Below, in pieces: positions 1 to 12,924 of a DNA stretch of 64,000 nucleotides (the first letter of the stretch is position 1; each line of letters begins with the position of its first letter). The stretch covers positions 107,622,443-107,686,442 of the forward strand of contig CM039182.1 of NCBI GenBank assembly GCA_008360975.2. Reading direction: 5' to 3'. The notes under the pieces were generated by a model. That model ran no database searches. It saw nothing but the letters and a program-made list of their open reading frames with translations, and had not been told where the DNA came from. This DNA comes from Lichenostomus cassidix (Eukaryota; Chordata; Aves; Passeriformes; Meliphagidae). A program made the position numbers and the translations under genes.

Positions 1-3000
1 ATATAGAATCATGAGAGCATTTTTCTTCATGGAAGATCCTTTTTTCAGAACATGAAACTTTCTTCTTTTTATCTTATCCTATTAGCTACAACAGAAGAGC
101 GTAATAGAGACAGCATTGTTTTGCCCTCCTGCCAATGACAAACCAGACAGCCAAAACATTTGTGACAAGTAATACCCAGAAACTTCATATTTTAAGGCAG
201 TGGGCTTGGTGTCAAATGTTTGTATGTTTGAACAATTGCTGTAATTTGCTTCTGGATTTATCACTATCACCTTGAATCTTTAGATTATGTTAAGTGTATG
301 GCTAAAATGGCTATTTTTGAAACTGGTTTTTAAAGGCAGTGATACTGATTGCAGGATAAATTCTCTTCCCACTGCATTGTTAAGGCACTATGGCCAGCAA
401 AAAATAATTTTCAGTGCACACTCCCACATATTAATACAAAAATCATGCAAGTTGCTATTACTCACTCAGAGACAGCAACCTCTATTAATTCATATGACTT
501 AATTTGACAAATCTCTGTTTATAAGGCTTGTGTCTTTTCAACTTCATTATGAGGAGTTCAAGAGACACTTAAGAAATTGCTCCATGAGGAAAAAAATCCC
601 TGTGAAATATGAATGATCAATTAGCACAGCACAGCATATCTCTGTGTCTTCAAGAAATATTGTAGCAATTACTCATTATTTCTTAAAATATAGGATTAAT
701 TAAAAAAAAGTGAAGAAGTTTAAAATAATTGGAATAAAATTACAGATTTCAGACTTAAAAAGATAATTATATTTTGGACTGAAAATTTAGGGTGTTTCCT
801 GTTCACTTTACAGGAAAGCTCAGCCAAAATTATTTGCATAAAAGACATTTTCAATTACCGGCAGTTCTACAACAAGCACTTTGTTATTGATTAAAGTGCA
901 TAACTTCTGAAAAGCATGGAAAAAGAGAATTGTTGAAGGAGTCTTTTTCTTTGTTTTTAATGTCTTTAGGGCAGCATAAAGTAGAAGGAAAATACATCAC
1001 TAACTCACTAATTTCTAATATTACTGACCTGATATTAGTTTTTGAATGTGTCTTCATTTACTCCTTGTTTATGTTGTCAATTTATACTGTAAGCCCTTTG
1101 GGACTGAGGCTGGAACTATAAAGTACAATATGTTCTCCCATCTCATTTTGACTCGGGTTAGGGCATTGAGATAATACTGTAACATAAACCATTTAAATGT
1201 AATAAATTAGCTAACTAATGTCAGATGTCTCAGCAAAAAAGGTCAGTGAAAGTGTGTTTCTTCATTTTTCTTTGTTATGTTATCAAATAATTTGATTAAA
1301 TTATTTGCATGTTAAATGTATTACAGTTTATGTGTACCAAAGCCTTTTTCTGCAAGTCTTTGTACAGAGCACAGCAGGGAATGCAATGTCATTAAATTTC
1401 AACCCCAGTGTGAGTTACTGTTTTATCTGAACATAAGAAAGGTTATGCTCTAGGCATAATCCTCTGCAGTGAGGCCTTGATTCATAAACTCTCTGCACAA
1501 TTCATAGTAAACAGAGAAAACATCAGAGTTGGTTAGCTTAGTCTTCATGTGGGAGTAAGAGGTTAGACGGAAAGCACTTGTAAATCTCAAGGTACTTGTG
1601 CTTTTGCTCCTTCATCATGAAAAAAACAAGGTTAGAAGAGACAACAGGGAGTGATTGAAATGTGGATGGAAAATCTTTGAAAGTCATTCTCCACATGTGC
1701 AGATGTTAGAGGAAATTTTCTTTGTTTGGCCTCGTTACTTTGTGTAGAAAGGAGTAGTTCTGTGGGGGTTTTTTCCCCCCTTATCCCACTCCAGCTCATC
1801 AGTTCTTTTCTCTAATTTTAGGCAAGCAGTTATTCTTGCTGATTATGAATCATACATCTGAGTCCTCTTTATGTGGGAAGGGGATGAAATAAAGAAATTG
1901 ACACAACCAAGGACCTGTTTTCACAAAGTGTGCTTTGGATGTGCAAGAATTTATTTTTCAATTTTCCTTCACATTATGGGTGTTGACTCATCTAATATGA
2001 ACTATTCTGTATGTCTTTTCATCTTACCAGACTTACAGACTTCAAAACAGCAGAGTGTCATGGGAATTATAAATCTTATTTGTTCACTATTTTTAACATA
2101 ATAGACATAATTCACCCTCCTGTGACTTTACATTTTTTAGCCACTGATTTTGCTGCTCTTTGATAGGCCTCTTGGCCTCCTAAAAATAAATGAGCAGTTA
2201 TCACATCAGACTTGGTATGGCTAGTTTGGCTATTTCTGTTGAATATGCATATACTCACATGTGATAGGATAATCAATTATTAAACTAATAAAACTGACAG
2301 ATCTCTGTATTACATGAAAACCTCACTATAGTACTACCATTTATTGCTATGTCTATATGAATTCTTCAGACCTGGGTATTGTATTAAGCTTACTGCTCTT
2401 CATTTTCATTTCTAGAATTTCTTTCTGAAAAATTTCAGTGTAACTGATCTTTTTCCTTCTTACTATTTGATCTTTTTGAGGAAAATAAGACATATGGGTG
2501 ATTGCAGCAGAAATTCTTTCAGTAAAGGAAAAAATACAGTAAATAGCTATCAGTGAATGTCTTTGGCTGTGGTCATTCTTACTTTAGCAGTCGTATTTCC
2601 TTTGTTGCATCCTCCTCTGCTACAAGTCACTTACAACTCCTACCCTTACGTGGGTCCATTCTCTAAAGCATCTTCTATATGGAGATGGAATCAGTGCCTA
2701 GCAGCCCTTGAAAAACATGTACTCACCTTTTCTTCTGTAGGTGAAGAGCCGATGAATAAACAAATTGCTGCCTTACACTGAGAGAAGAAAATAAATTTGG
2801 CCAAATGCTCACTCCAGCAGGTGTGATTTTAAATGAAATGCATCTCATCTGCCTTCTAGAGCCAACTGTTTAAATGGAATTAGAAGCAGACCTATGTAAA
2901 CCCATATCAGAAAGATACAAGGTAAGATAATGAGAAATGGGATCTAGACCTATTTCAGGAAATGTCTGTACTCAGAATCTGATCTTTAGAATCCTAAACC

Positions 3001-3468
3001 ATCCCTTTAGTACATTCTTGATGACTTTCATTACGGTGTCACGGGGAACAGCATAATAATTATGCAAATGACCATCAACAACAGATGATATCTAAATCAT
3101 CTACTTTCACCAACCATCCAAATTAAATCTAAATATAGTTCCACTCCAATATGGTACCTTCTTAATGATCTGAGCTACATTCCAAATTTTCACTCAGTCA
3201 GACACTTTCTCACAAAGTGATGCTCTTAACTGCTAGGCAACAGACTGGATATAAATGTTGAAGAATGATAAAAAAATATAAAAATAAAGGAGGTAACCAT
3301 TTTAAAAGATAGCAATGTGAGGATTTATTCAAATTCAAAAAAGAAGAAAGCTTAAAAATCTAAATAAATTATAAATAGGCAGGCTCTATGAATCTAAAGT
3401 CAGCAGGGGGCATAGGTAAATTAGGCAGTGCTGTTGCAGCTGATCCAGTTGAATCACCTCACCCTAGA
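1..3468. other. Unique AT-rich DNA, no gene seen
   Basis: I see no recognisable gene or transposon here. Open frames on both strands are at most 76 codons, with no domain and no coding-like composition. The sequence is typical AT-rich, CpG-poor avian intergenic or intronic DNA with short A and T runs. Confidence 0.6.
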
Positions 3469-4190
3469 GGAATCACAGAATCAGGTTGGTTGATGTTGGA
3501 AAAACCTTCTGTATGTCACCTGGCCCTGCTCAAGCAGGACCACCTAGAGCCCAGGAGCATGTCCAGAAGACATTTGAATATCTCCACAACTTCTCTGGAC
3601 AGCCAGTGCCATTACTCTATCATCCTCAGGATAAAAGTTTTTCTGATGTTTACAGGGAAGAGCCTACGTTTCAGTTTGACCCCATTTCTTCTCACCCTGT
3701 CAATGGGCACCACTGAAAAGAGCGTCTTTTTTCAGCTCTGTCCTCTTTGCATCCTCACATCAGGTATTCATATACTTATTATTATTTATATACTATATGT
3801 GATATACTATATGTATATGTATATATATGAAAATTTATGTACTCATCATTTAATAATAAGTTCCCACCTAAACCTTCTCTCCTTCTGGCTAAACAGTCCC
3901 ACAAGTCTAAGCCTATCCTCAACAGCTACTCCAGTATCTCATCCTGTTTGTGGCCCTTCACTGGACTCTCCAGCATGCCCATGTTTGTCCTGTAGAAGAG
4001 CCCAGAGCTGGACATAATACTCCATGTGTGGCCTCACCAGTGCCAAGCAGACAGGAAGGATCACTTCCCTTGGCAGTATGTTGGGGAAATACTTTGTCTA
4101 ATGTGGACCAGTATACAAATACATTGGCCTTGTTTGTGGCAAGGGCACATCCTTGGCTCAAGTTCAGCTTCTCACATTGCCAGCTGTCCT
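3469..4190 (-). mobile_element. CR1 LINE fragment, antisense (3' portion)
   Basis: The left edge (about 3469) carries the CR1 3' terminus in reverse complement, seen as AATCACAGAATCAGG. It is followed by the usual antisense CR1 tail: the part telling of a GACAGCCAGTGCC-type stretch, then 'TGGACTCTCCAGCATG', 'GAGCTGGACATAATACTCCA' and 'GTGTGGCCTCACCAGTGCCA'. Homology fades near 4190 after the 'AAGGGCACATCCTTGGCTCA' block. It is heavily mutated and 5'-truncated. A TA-rich stretch at about 3775-3860 interrupts the alignment. The 209-codon plus frame over this interval (3388-4017) is an antisense by-product. The CR1 assignment is firm; the subfamily is not determined. Confidence 0.9.
3775..3860. 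repeat. TA-rich low-complexity stretch inside CR1
   Basis: Runs of TATATACTATATG and TATATGTATATATATG break up an otherwise alignable antisense CR1. This is either microsatellite expansion within the dead element or a local insertion. The flanks on both sides align to adjacent CR1 positions. Confidence 0.6.
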
Positions 4191-4830
4191 CCCATTACTA
4201 TAAACCACCTTATTTTCTCATGACCTATTTCCAAACTGCACACATGTTGAAATGTCCCAGATTGCATCCAGGTGCTGATGGCACCAGCAGGTTCTGCAGC
4301 CTCACCACCTCCCTGAGGGCTGGCAGCTGCTGTGCAAAGTCAGCTCTGTTACTCTGCAGCTGTGACCCTGGATCAGGCTGCTGTGAAAACAGCTACACTG
4401 TGAGAGGGAGCTGTTGGAAGCTCTTCTGGCACCTCCCTACCTGTCTTGAGAGCTGGTAAGGTCCCTGCCCTTGCTCTCTGCCTGAATTCTCCTTGCTGAC
4501 CTGGTCCTGGGCTTGCATATAGATCTGGGCTGTGCCTGATACTGACACAGCCAAACTTTCTGTGCTCTCCTTCCTGAGGTACCTTGGGACTTCGTCCCAT
4601 GTGGATGAGGGGACTGCTCTGACAGGCATTCTCCCAGCTCCCCAAACCCTGCAGTAACTCCCCTGCAGTTCCTTGACTCTAGATTAGCATTCTTAGGGCC
4701 AGAGATCTCATGTGCCACACTCAGAGGGCCTCTGTGCTTCCTGCCTTCTCTCCTCACACCTCTGATGCAAAAGACAGGGACTGCTGGACCTGCATCATGT
4801 TTAACATACAAATACTTCTGAATGGTTTTG
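4191..4830. other. Unclassified GC-richer block next to a CR1
   Basis: This roughly 640-bp block is clearly GC-richer than its surroundings and abuts the 5' side of the antisense CR1. It has several overlapping open frames of 70-124 codons on both strands, none with a recognisable domain. It does not match the CR1 consensus as I know it. It may be an older or unknown repeat (for example an LTR), a decayed processed pseudogene, or simply a GC-rich unique segment. I do not recognise it. Confidence 0.4.
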
Positions 4831-6657
4831 TCATGGACTGCTCATATGTTACAACATTGGAGGAGCTTCAAGTGAACTGGGTTCTTTTAGGAAGTAAAAT
4901 GACAAAATTGAAAAGTATTTAATTTATTTTCATATATGTTTGATCACTGTTTACTGTGATACTGTGATACTGGCTATTGGTCTGTGAGAAATACTGTATC
5001 TTTAAAAATAGCTTTTGCAGAGGAGAATGTGCCAAAATGTGCCTGAAATGGTACTAAACATAGCAGATTGCTTGTAAGAATGAATTCGACACGCCAGTTT
5101 TTCGCAGTCAAACTGGTATTCTGCAATCTTGTCTACCTTTCTTTTCCAGTTGGATTTACTATATTTTAGATGCTTAAACATCTATAATATTAATCTACAA
5201 ACAGAGTAGCTACATAGTCCTTTGTCATGTCAGCATTCAAACTACCTCTACACTGAAGATATTTTTATGCGTAAAGGAATCAGAGTTTATTGACAGAAAT
5301 ATATTTTTTTTTCCTAGTTAAGCAGATGGCAAATCTAGACGCAATCAGTAAGTGTCTCTAAGACAGTCAGACAAAATCAGCTCTTGTCATTTTGGCATAT
5401 CACTCAACTTTCTTTGGCTGAGTATCTAATGCTGCTGTATGGTCATAACAACTTGTTTAACAAGACATAGCTATGGCTACCCTTTCACTGATTTGGAGAA
5501 AAAAAGATTGCATTACTTTTTTCTTCTTGGTGAAAGCAAACACTTTTCTCATCAGATTTTAATTAATTTTAATAGAAAATTGAAATCAATATTGTATGAT
5601 ATTATTCAATTCTGTGTAAGAACTTCTAAAATGGCATAGAGTTTCATCAGTGCAATGTATATGATCCTGGCCCAGCATTAGTTATTCCCTTAAAATGAAG
5701 ATACCTTCTGCACTAGCAGGTCTAAGATTCACTGCACAGATCCTGAACACCAGTTAAGAGGCAGTATTTCAGTTTCTTCAGTGGGGCCAGCATTTTACCC
5801 CCTTTTTTTTTTTTAAGGATGCTCTGTAATACAATGACCTTCTTATATTGTGAGCAGGAAAACTTTTCCTGCCTATCTTTAGCACAGTTTTATATATATG
5901 TGCTATTTGTCTCTGTGTCTCTGGGAATCCTACCGGAGTGGTAACAGGGCTAATGTACCTGTTTACATTGAAAAAAACACAGGAATATCCTGTAGAAGAA
6001 AGAAGAACAAAGACTTGCACTGCAGTTTTTTTTTCTCCAGCACTTCTTTACTCTTATTCCAGAAATATTCCCCTGATTTATATGATTATCATGCTTCTAA
6101 TGTCCAAATGTCAAAAAAAAAAAATATCAGACTGATGGCACTCCCCCGGTGAGTATGACAGAAATCTTAGCTGTGAAAATCTATATGGTTTCGTATTTGC
6201 ATTTAGGGAATCTTTGTTAAATGGAGCCAAGTTGTGTAAAACAAGGATTTAAACTTAGCTTTCAGGGTATAAAATCAAAGAGAGATTTTTATTTCATCTT
6301 TGGTTATTGTCTCTTACAACTGAATATTTAGCGAAGGTTTTTTGAAAATTATCCCACAATTTATGTCAAACAAAAATCAGCATCTTGATAGGTTTTAGAC
6401 AGAGCCTAGACATGTTCACATATTGGTTCAAGCTATTCCTTACCTAAAGTAAAAGACAGTTTGGATAATCGAGGATTCTTATTGATCTATTAAAGTCTTA
6501 TTAAATCAGTGCTCCCTTTTTATAACACCTTCTGAAGTTTCGGTTTCTGTCACTGAAAAAATTGGCAAGTCTCCCAAGTTGTGACTAGGCAGTGAAGCAT
6601 CAGAACTGCCTTTTCAAAAATGTAGGGATTATATGAGAGTTTTTGAAGTTAGAAAGG
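4831..6657. other. Unique AT-rich DNA, no gene seen
   Basis: No gene or recognised transposon. There is a short tandem of TACTGTGA at about 4955-4975, a T run near 5803-5815 and an A run near 6112-6124. Open frames reach at most 84 codons and lack domains. Confidence 0.6.
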
Positions 6658-7704
6658 TGTATTGGATTTGCACTGACAGGTTTTTGTAGTGAGGAGCTAC
6701 AAAAGTGGCTTCTGTGAGAAGCTGGTAGGAGCTTCCCCTATGTCTGACAGAACCAATGTCAGCTGGCTCCAAAACAGACCCACCACTGGCCAAGGTTGAG
6801 ACCATCAACATCACAATGGTGGGAGCACCTCAGGGCTTAACAGAGTTAGGGACAGAAAAATCCAACCCAACAACTCTGCAAAAAATCAAATTGAAGATGG
6901 AGAAAGGAGCGAGATTATATAAAAGAAACTGCCCTACAGATACCAAAGTCAGTGAAGGAGGGGTATGAGGTGTTCCAGACACTAGACAAGAGATTCCCCT
7001 GCAGTCTTTTGAGGGGTAGAAGATATTCACCTGCAACCCATGGATGCCAGATTGAATCACGTGTCAGATAGAGCAGGTGGGTGCCTGAAGTTGGCTGTGA
7101 GCCCACGCAAAGCCCATGTTGGAGCAGGCTCCTGACAGGACCATAAAACCCATGGAGATAGAAAACCACACTGAAGCAGATTTGCTGACAGGACTTGTAA
7201 CCTTGCAGGGAACCCACACTGAAGCAGCCTGTTCCTGAAGGACTGTACCCTCTGCAAGGCACTCATGCTGAGTTCATGGAGAGCTGCAGCCTGTGGGAAG
7301 GACTCATATTGGAGAAGTTCACAGAGAATTGTCTCCCATGGGAGGGGCTCCATGTTGGAGCAGGAGAAGAGTGAGAGAAGTCCTACCTCTGTCCTCCCAT
7401 GCTACTGGAGGGGAGGAGATCTAGAAAAATCAACAACGAAATTGAGCCCAGGATGATGGGAGGAGTTGGGGGAAGATGTCTGAAGACCTGGTTTTATTTC
7501 TTATTATCCTGCTCTGCTCTGATTGGTTTTCATAAGTCAAATCTCTTTTACTTGTGACAGTAATTAGTGAGGAATCTCTCCCTGCCCTTATCTTGATCCA
7601 TGAGCCTTTTGTTAAATTAATTCTCTCTCCCATTCTTGACTGAGGTGCGGAGTGATGGAGTGACTTTGATGGGCACCTGGTGTCCAGCCAGGGTCAACCC
7701 ACCA
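6658..7704 (+). mobile_element. Solo LTR, family A (ERVL-like avian endogenous retrovirus)
   Basis: This is a non-coding LTR in the plus orientation, about 1.05 kb long, and the same family as the copy at 33679-34761. Shared blocks in the same order include the 'AGCTTCC...ATGTC' start region, 'CTGGCCAAGG', 'CACAGAGAA(T/C)TGTCTCC', 'ATGGGAGGG', a 'TTATTATCCT(G/C)CTCTG' block, and a terminal 'GCACCTGGTGTCCAGCCAGGG' type ending (written 'GGTGCCTGGTGTTTGGCCAG' in the other copy). A TATA-like TATATAAAA lies at 6916-6924. It appears to run from TG (6658) to CA (7704). No exact target-site duplication is visible. No gag, pol or env relics flank it, so it is a solo LTR. The ERVL class assignment is from memory of passerine LTR families and is less certain than its LTR nature. 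Confidence 0.8.
6916..6924 (+). promoter_or_regulatory. TATA-like box in LTR family A copy 1
   Basis: TATATAAAA sits about 260 bp into the LTR, a position compatible with the end of U3. The equivalent region of the second copy reads CATATTTAAG, so the motif is only partly shared. Promoter activity is inferred, not shown. Confidence 0.35.
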
Positions 7705-10700
7705 TGGAAGGACACATTCCCATTTCCAGTTAGTCTACATAGTTATGTTCAGAGCTCGAATAGAAATACATATGAGAATTGAAGTTCTAGATCTTCACAG
7801 AAATCTAAGTATTCTTCAAAATAGAAGCAGCATCTGTGGCAATGAAGGGCCCCACTACAGCATTGAAAGCAAAAGCTGTTCCAGTAGCAGCTCATTCATA
7901 CAATGTTATTGGCAGTTCTGGAGTGTGGATAGATGGAGTTATCAGTTACAGAGCTTCAGTATAAGAATACGGCTCCCTTAATTTTTCAGTGTAAAAAAAA
8001 TAATGGAATGGCCTTCATAGGCACCATTTTAATGAAAAAACAAAGAAAGAAAGAAAAAAAACCAGCCTAAACTTCCACTAAAAAATGCCAACAAAAAAGT
8101 TCTAGCTTTTATGTCTTTTAAGAGTTATATTTATAGTATAATGTTTGTAGCTTAGTTGAATTTTCTATTAAAAAAATCAATTTCACATTAGGAATCATTT
8201 AAATTAAACACATTTTTCAATGACTACTAGCTCTTATTTCCAAATGTCACAGTCAAAATCAAACACTGAGGGTAAAAGGTCCATGCCTACAAAATAATGG
8301 ATTTCTTCATGTATATTTCCAATAACATTTAACAGAAATCAATGTCCATGGTGATTGTTTAGCAATTGACAAAAATAATACATTGTTCATGCTTCAAGAA
8401 TCAAAATTATTTTCCTAAAGATCAAAATAATTCTGCATTTTTTTTCTTTTGCTCATAACACAGTTTTATTCTTAGTTGTATGATGAAAAGAAAATTAAAA
8501 TGCAAGGTATATATGTACTGCTGCCAGAAGATTTCTGAATGTGGTGAAATGAATTGCTTATGCTAACAGTCAGTTAAAAGGAACATAAATCTAAATTTAC
8601 AGTGGCTGACACTTGAGCCTTGGTGAGGGATTCAATTTATATATACTCACTATGCATTTCATTACTGTAAATTCTCTTTATAAAAGACCTCACTAAACAA
8701 AAGGCAATCCTTTCTCTCTGACTTAGTAAACAGCCACAACTAACTCCTCCTTTCAAAAGCACTGGTCATACCCATGGAAATTGCTGTTCTCTGGGTAATC
8801 ACTGGCTCTTTGTGATACTGCTTCTTGAAATAAAACCACATGATATGACAGGACGTGTGTCATCTTGCCTCAGGTGGCCTGTTAGGTTAAAAGCTGAAGG
8901 CCAAGCGACACAGCCATCTGTGCATTGGTACTGTTTCTGTCTGATACTTTCCCCCATGCCTCTAGTCCAAGGACTTATCTTGGTTACCAAATGTCCCTGA
9001 ATAATATACATATAATTCAAAATAAAATGGAAAGTGATGTATTAAACTCATCACAGCAATTCTCAGAGATTGAACAGACTTGATGTCTATTTACAAACTC
9101 GCAGTTTTTTTAAACTGTGCATAGCCTCAAGGCCTTCAGGCCTTAAATGCAAACTGTAACATTTAATACACATATAACAGACAGTGTAACACCTAATTAG
9201 TTTTGTTTTCATTATATAATTTGTATACATATATAAGTATAGTTTTGGGGTTTTGATAATCAAACAGAGAAAAAGAGGTTAGATGGATGAGACAGAAGTA
9301 ATTTATTTATTATTTTTTTCTCTGTTATTCCCATAATTACCCATTCTTATTACCAAAATAAGTCACAAGCATGGAGTGCATCAAATGCAGTTACAATGAA
9401 CAAACTCCTCAGGAATGGGCATAAACCTCCAATGACTGAATCCCACTCATCATTTTGCTCCCAATGGGAATATATTAGCCATGCATGCAAGATGATGTGT
9501 ACTGCTACTCCAGGCAAGAAAGAAAACGTACCACAAGCATCATTCATCCACACATCCCAGTGCACCTTCTAACCAGCCAGTTGGCTAAAACAGTCAAGTT
9601 AATGTTTTGTTTGTTTGTTTGTTTGTTTTTTTCCCACAGGGACTTCAATTTCTCTAGGAGAACGAGTGAACTGAATGTGAATCTCACACAGTCTCAGAGA
9701 GTAGACCACAGGGCTACTATAAAAAGGATCAGTTCTGAAAGATGAGACTTCCTCTTGGTCTTTTGCAAGTACAAATTGGCAAGTAGAATTTCCCAATATC
9801 CAGACATTGGCAAAATACCAACATGTTTTTTTGATATGTGCATATTGAACAGCTTCAACCTTTGAGGTAAAACTGAAGTTCTGTTCAGCACACCAGGATC
9901 TCATTCATGTGCCTACTTACTCTATGAAAAATGTATACATTTGCCTACTAATTGGGAAAGGGAAAACGTAGTATTACTTTACTGTGTGGGTGAACATTTT
10001 AAAAGCACTTTGCCAGCTTTCTGTTGTATCTAATTTATTCTTAAGGTAAGTGAGAGGACCTGATTTTTAGCTAGCCTGGTTTTGGATCAATACAATAGGC
10101 ACAGCACAAACTTTTTGTTTCTTTGGCCCTTGTGATGCAAGGGGAGTTGCAAAATCTGGTCTAGTATCTCCTTAGCAATCTTTAACTGATCTCCCTTTTA
10201 CTTTTTACCTTGTTTAGTCCCTAGTTCATCAAAATTCATTTATCAGGCATTTTTACGAAATTTGTGCTTCTTACCACCAGAAAATACATTTCTTTGCAAG
10301 AACAGATTTATTTTTATGGTACAGTCTTTATTTTTATACTCATTTTAGTCTTCTGTTATCTTCATTCATAGAATGTTTTATCTGGAAAATTTAGAGTTAG
10401 ACAGAAAAAAACTTCCATCAGTGTATGGTGCAATGCAATACTTATTTTAAAAATTATAGTAATCTCTATAGTCTGTTGTGATACTGTGGGTTTCAGTCCT
10501 CAACATTGACAAAAACAACATTTAAACAGCCCTTAGAATAGAGAGCTGTTCTCACATATGCTTCCCTGACATATTTTTCCTTTTTTTTTTTTTCCTGGTA
10601 GAAATAGCACCCAATCTCAAGTCAAATTTAATGACAAAATGTCATACATGAAGCCATAAAAACTTAGCCAAAGGGACTTCTTTCCTTGCAAAATGTCAGA

Positions 10701-11720
10701 AATGAAAGTCTGTAGCTTCAAATCTGATTTCCCATTCATACCACCTGTCTCATTCTACTGACATAAAGTTCCCCAGCTAACAGAAATATGATGAATTTTT
10801 TTGTGTGTGTGCTTTGGGAATAAAAGACTAATAAAGACAGATAGAAAGAGCTAATATCATCAACATTTTATTCAGGACACCAAGGAATAGTTTCTGAAGC
10901 TCTTGCTGTTTTGTTTGTTGGGGAGAAGTGTAGTAAGGTACAAAATGTTACCTGCTGCACTTCCTTCTTCGGCTGCAGATCTCCCCAGGCATCAGAGAGC
11001 TTGTGCTGAAAAGAGCAAATCTGAAGGTTTGCTGATTGCCCCTGGACAGCACAGTGCTGTAAATCAGAGTCTCAGTGTTTCCTTTCTCTGCCTTGACCAC
11101 ATAACCTCAAAGAAACAACCTGAAAAAGAGCTGGAGGATTTTTTTTAAGAGATAGACCTTAAGAAATAGTCTGTAAAAAGAAACAGAAAGGCCCTCAAAA
11201 GTAAGAACCACATACAAGAAGTGAGGGCTGTTTGTAATGGACTTATAATAGGCTCATTAAGATTCATTGCTGCAGTAGGAACACAGGTAAGACCCTTTTC
11301 CCCCCAGACCTCCACTAATACTCAGAGAACAGAGAGGAAGCCCCAGAGAACTTCAGAAATTGCTGAAGAACAAGAGTTTTAGGAAGGAAGAAACTAAGGA
11401 CATGATGGTGTCATAAAAATCTAACAAAGGTACAAGGTGCAGGTTGCAGGAAGATAATAGACTCATGCAGACACAGATAATTTGATTTGAGAAGGGTATA
11501 TGTCCATCTTACAGCCAAAGTGAGCTAAATCCTGGAATATTTGTTGTTGCCCTATCCATTCACTATGTTTACATTGTAACTCCACTTTGTACATTTAGGG
11601 GCTATTTTGGTTTTTTGGTTTAGACCACTCATATTATAGTGAAGTCACATGCTCAGTTCCTGTTGCACTATTGATAGGACTTCATGGCTACATCTGCAGA
11701 CATAGAATGAAATCTCCCTT
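7705..11720. other. Unique AT-rich DNA, no gene seen
   Basis: About 4 kb without a recognised gene or transposon. It contains an A-rich patch at 8035-8062, a (GTTT)n run at 9604-9632 and a T run near 10579-10593. Open frames reach 101 codons but have no domain. A splice-acceptor-like sequence follows the (GTTT)n run (see findings). Confidence 0.6.
9604..9632 (+). repeat. (GTTT)n microsatellite
   Basis: Six or so consecutive GTTT units end in a T run, directly followed by TTCCCACAG. Confidence 0.85.
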
Positions 11721-12530
11721 TCACAGAATCAGAATTTTTGAGGCTGGAATAGACGTCCTGGATCATTGAGTTCAACCTTTCACTGACCACCCCCTTTTCA
11801 ACAAGACCAAAGCACTGTTACGTCCTGTCATTTCTTGACTCCACAGATGGTGATTCTACCATCTCCCTGGGCAGTCCATTCCAATACTTGACCACCCTTT
11901 CAGTGAAGAAATTCTTCCTGATGTCCAATCTTAATTTTTCCCAGTGCAGGTTGAGGGCCTGTCCTCATATCCTGTCGCTGGTTACCTGGGAGAAGAGACC
12001 ACACCCTCCCTACCTGGCTACAGCCTCCTCCCAGGCAGTTGTAGAGAGCAATAAGGTTCCCCTGAGTCTTCTTTCCTCCAGGCTCATGAACTCCAACTCC
12101 CTCAATTGCTTCTCACAGGACTTACTCTCCAGACCCTTCGCCAGTTCTGTTGCTCTTCTCTGGACTCATTTTAGCCCCTCAATGTCCTTTTGAAGTAAGG
12201 GGTCCAGTACTGAACGCAGAACTTGAGATGCAGCCTCACCAGTGCCAAGTACAGGGAGACAATCACAGCCCTGGTCCTGCTGGCCACACTATTGATGGCA
12301 TAGGCCAGGATGCCATTGGCCTTCTTGGCCACCTGGGCACTGCTAGATCAGGTTCAGCTGCTGTCAACTAGCACTCCCAGGTCCTTTTCTGCTGGGCAGC
12401 TTTCCAGCCACTCTGCCCCTAGCCTGTGGAGCTGTCTGGGGTTTTTGTGACCAAAGTGCAGGACCCAGCACTGGACCTTGTTGAACCTCATACTGTTGGT
12501 CTTGTTTTACCAATCCAGATTTCTTTATCT
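11721..12530 (-). mobile_element. CR1 LINE fragment, antisense, about 0.8 kb
   Basis: It begins at the left with the CR1 3' end in reverse complement (TCACAGAATCAG, then GGCTGGAATAGAC). It continues through the diagnostic antisense blocks 'CCCTGGGCAGTCCATTCCAA', 'AAATTCTTCCTGATGTCCAA', 'CTTCTCTGGACTCATTTTAG', 'GCAGCCTCACCAGTGCCAAG', 'CCATTGGCCTTCTTGGCCAC' and 'ACTCCCAGGTCCTTTTCTGC'. It is 5'-truncated near 12530. It is better preserved than the 3.5 kb copy, so probably younger. Frames of 101 codons (11888-12193) and 73 codons (12150-12371) are antisense artefacts of the element. Confidence 0.93.
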
Positions 12531-12877
12531 CTTTCCCAATACACTTTCTTTTTCAATACTCTTTATGAAGGCATTTATCTCACTTACGTTTAGCTACCTT
12601 GAGTTAATTGTTTAAGCACTTATACAGTCAAGAAGGGAAAGGGGAGAGTGAGGAATAAAGAGGCAAACAAATATTCTCATCCTAAAAATGTGCATAAAAT
12701 GGGTATCATGAGCCGTTCTCTAATGGGTCTTTTCTATGTTAAGTGTTCTATGCCTTATTGATTACCTATGGACTAATCACATGTCCAACTAGTCTTTGAT
12801 ACTTTCAGCCAGCCAAAAAAAAAAAAAAGTCTGACCACAATAAAGCAGGCATGGTGATGTTTTGAAGGCCTTATTTG

Positions 12878-12924
12878 CCATGAATGCATGTATTGAATGC
12901 ATGAATGCATGAATGAATGTATTT
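12878..12924 (+). repeat. Imperfect (GCATGAAT)n / (TGAA)n repeat
   Basis: Repeated GAATGCATGAATGCATGAAT units with interruptions, about 45 bp long. Confidence 0.7.

Noticed and set aside
3388..4017. 209-codon plus-strand open frame, the longest in the window
   Set aside because: It runs antisense through a CR1 fragment and an AT-rich patch and has no protein domain; the frame is a by-product of the repeat.
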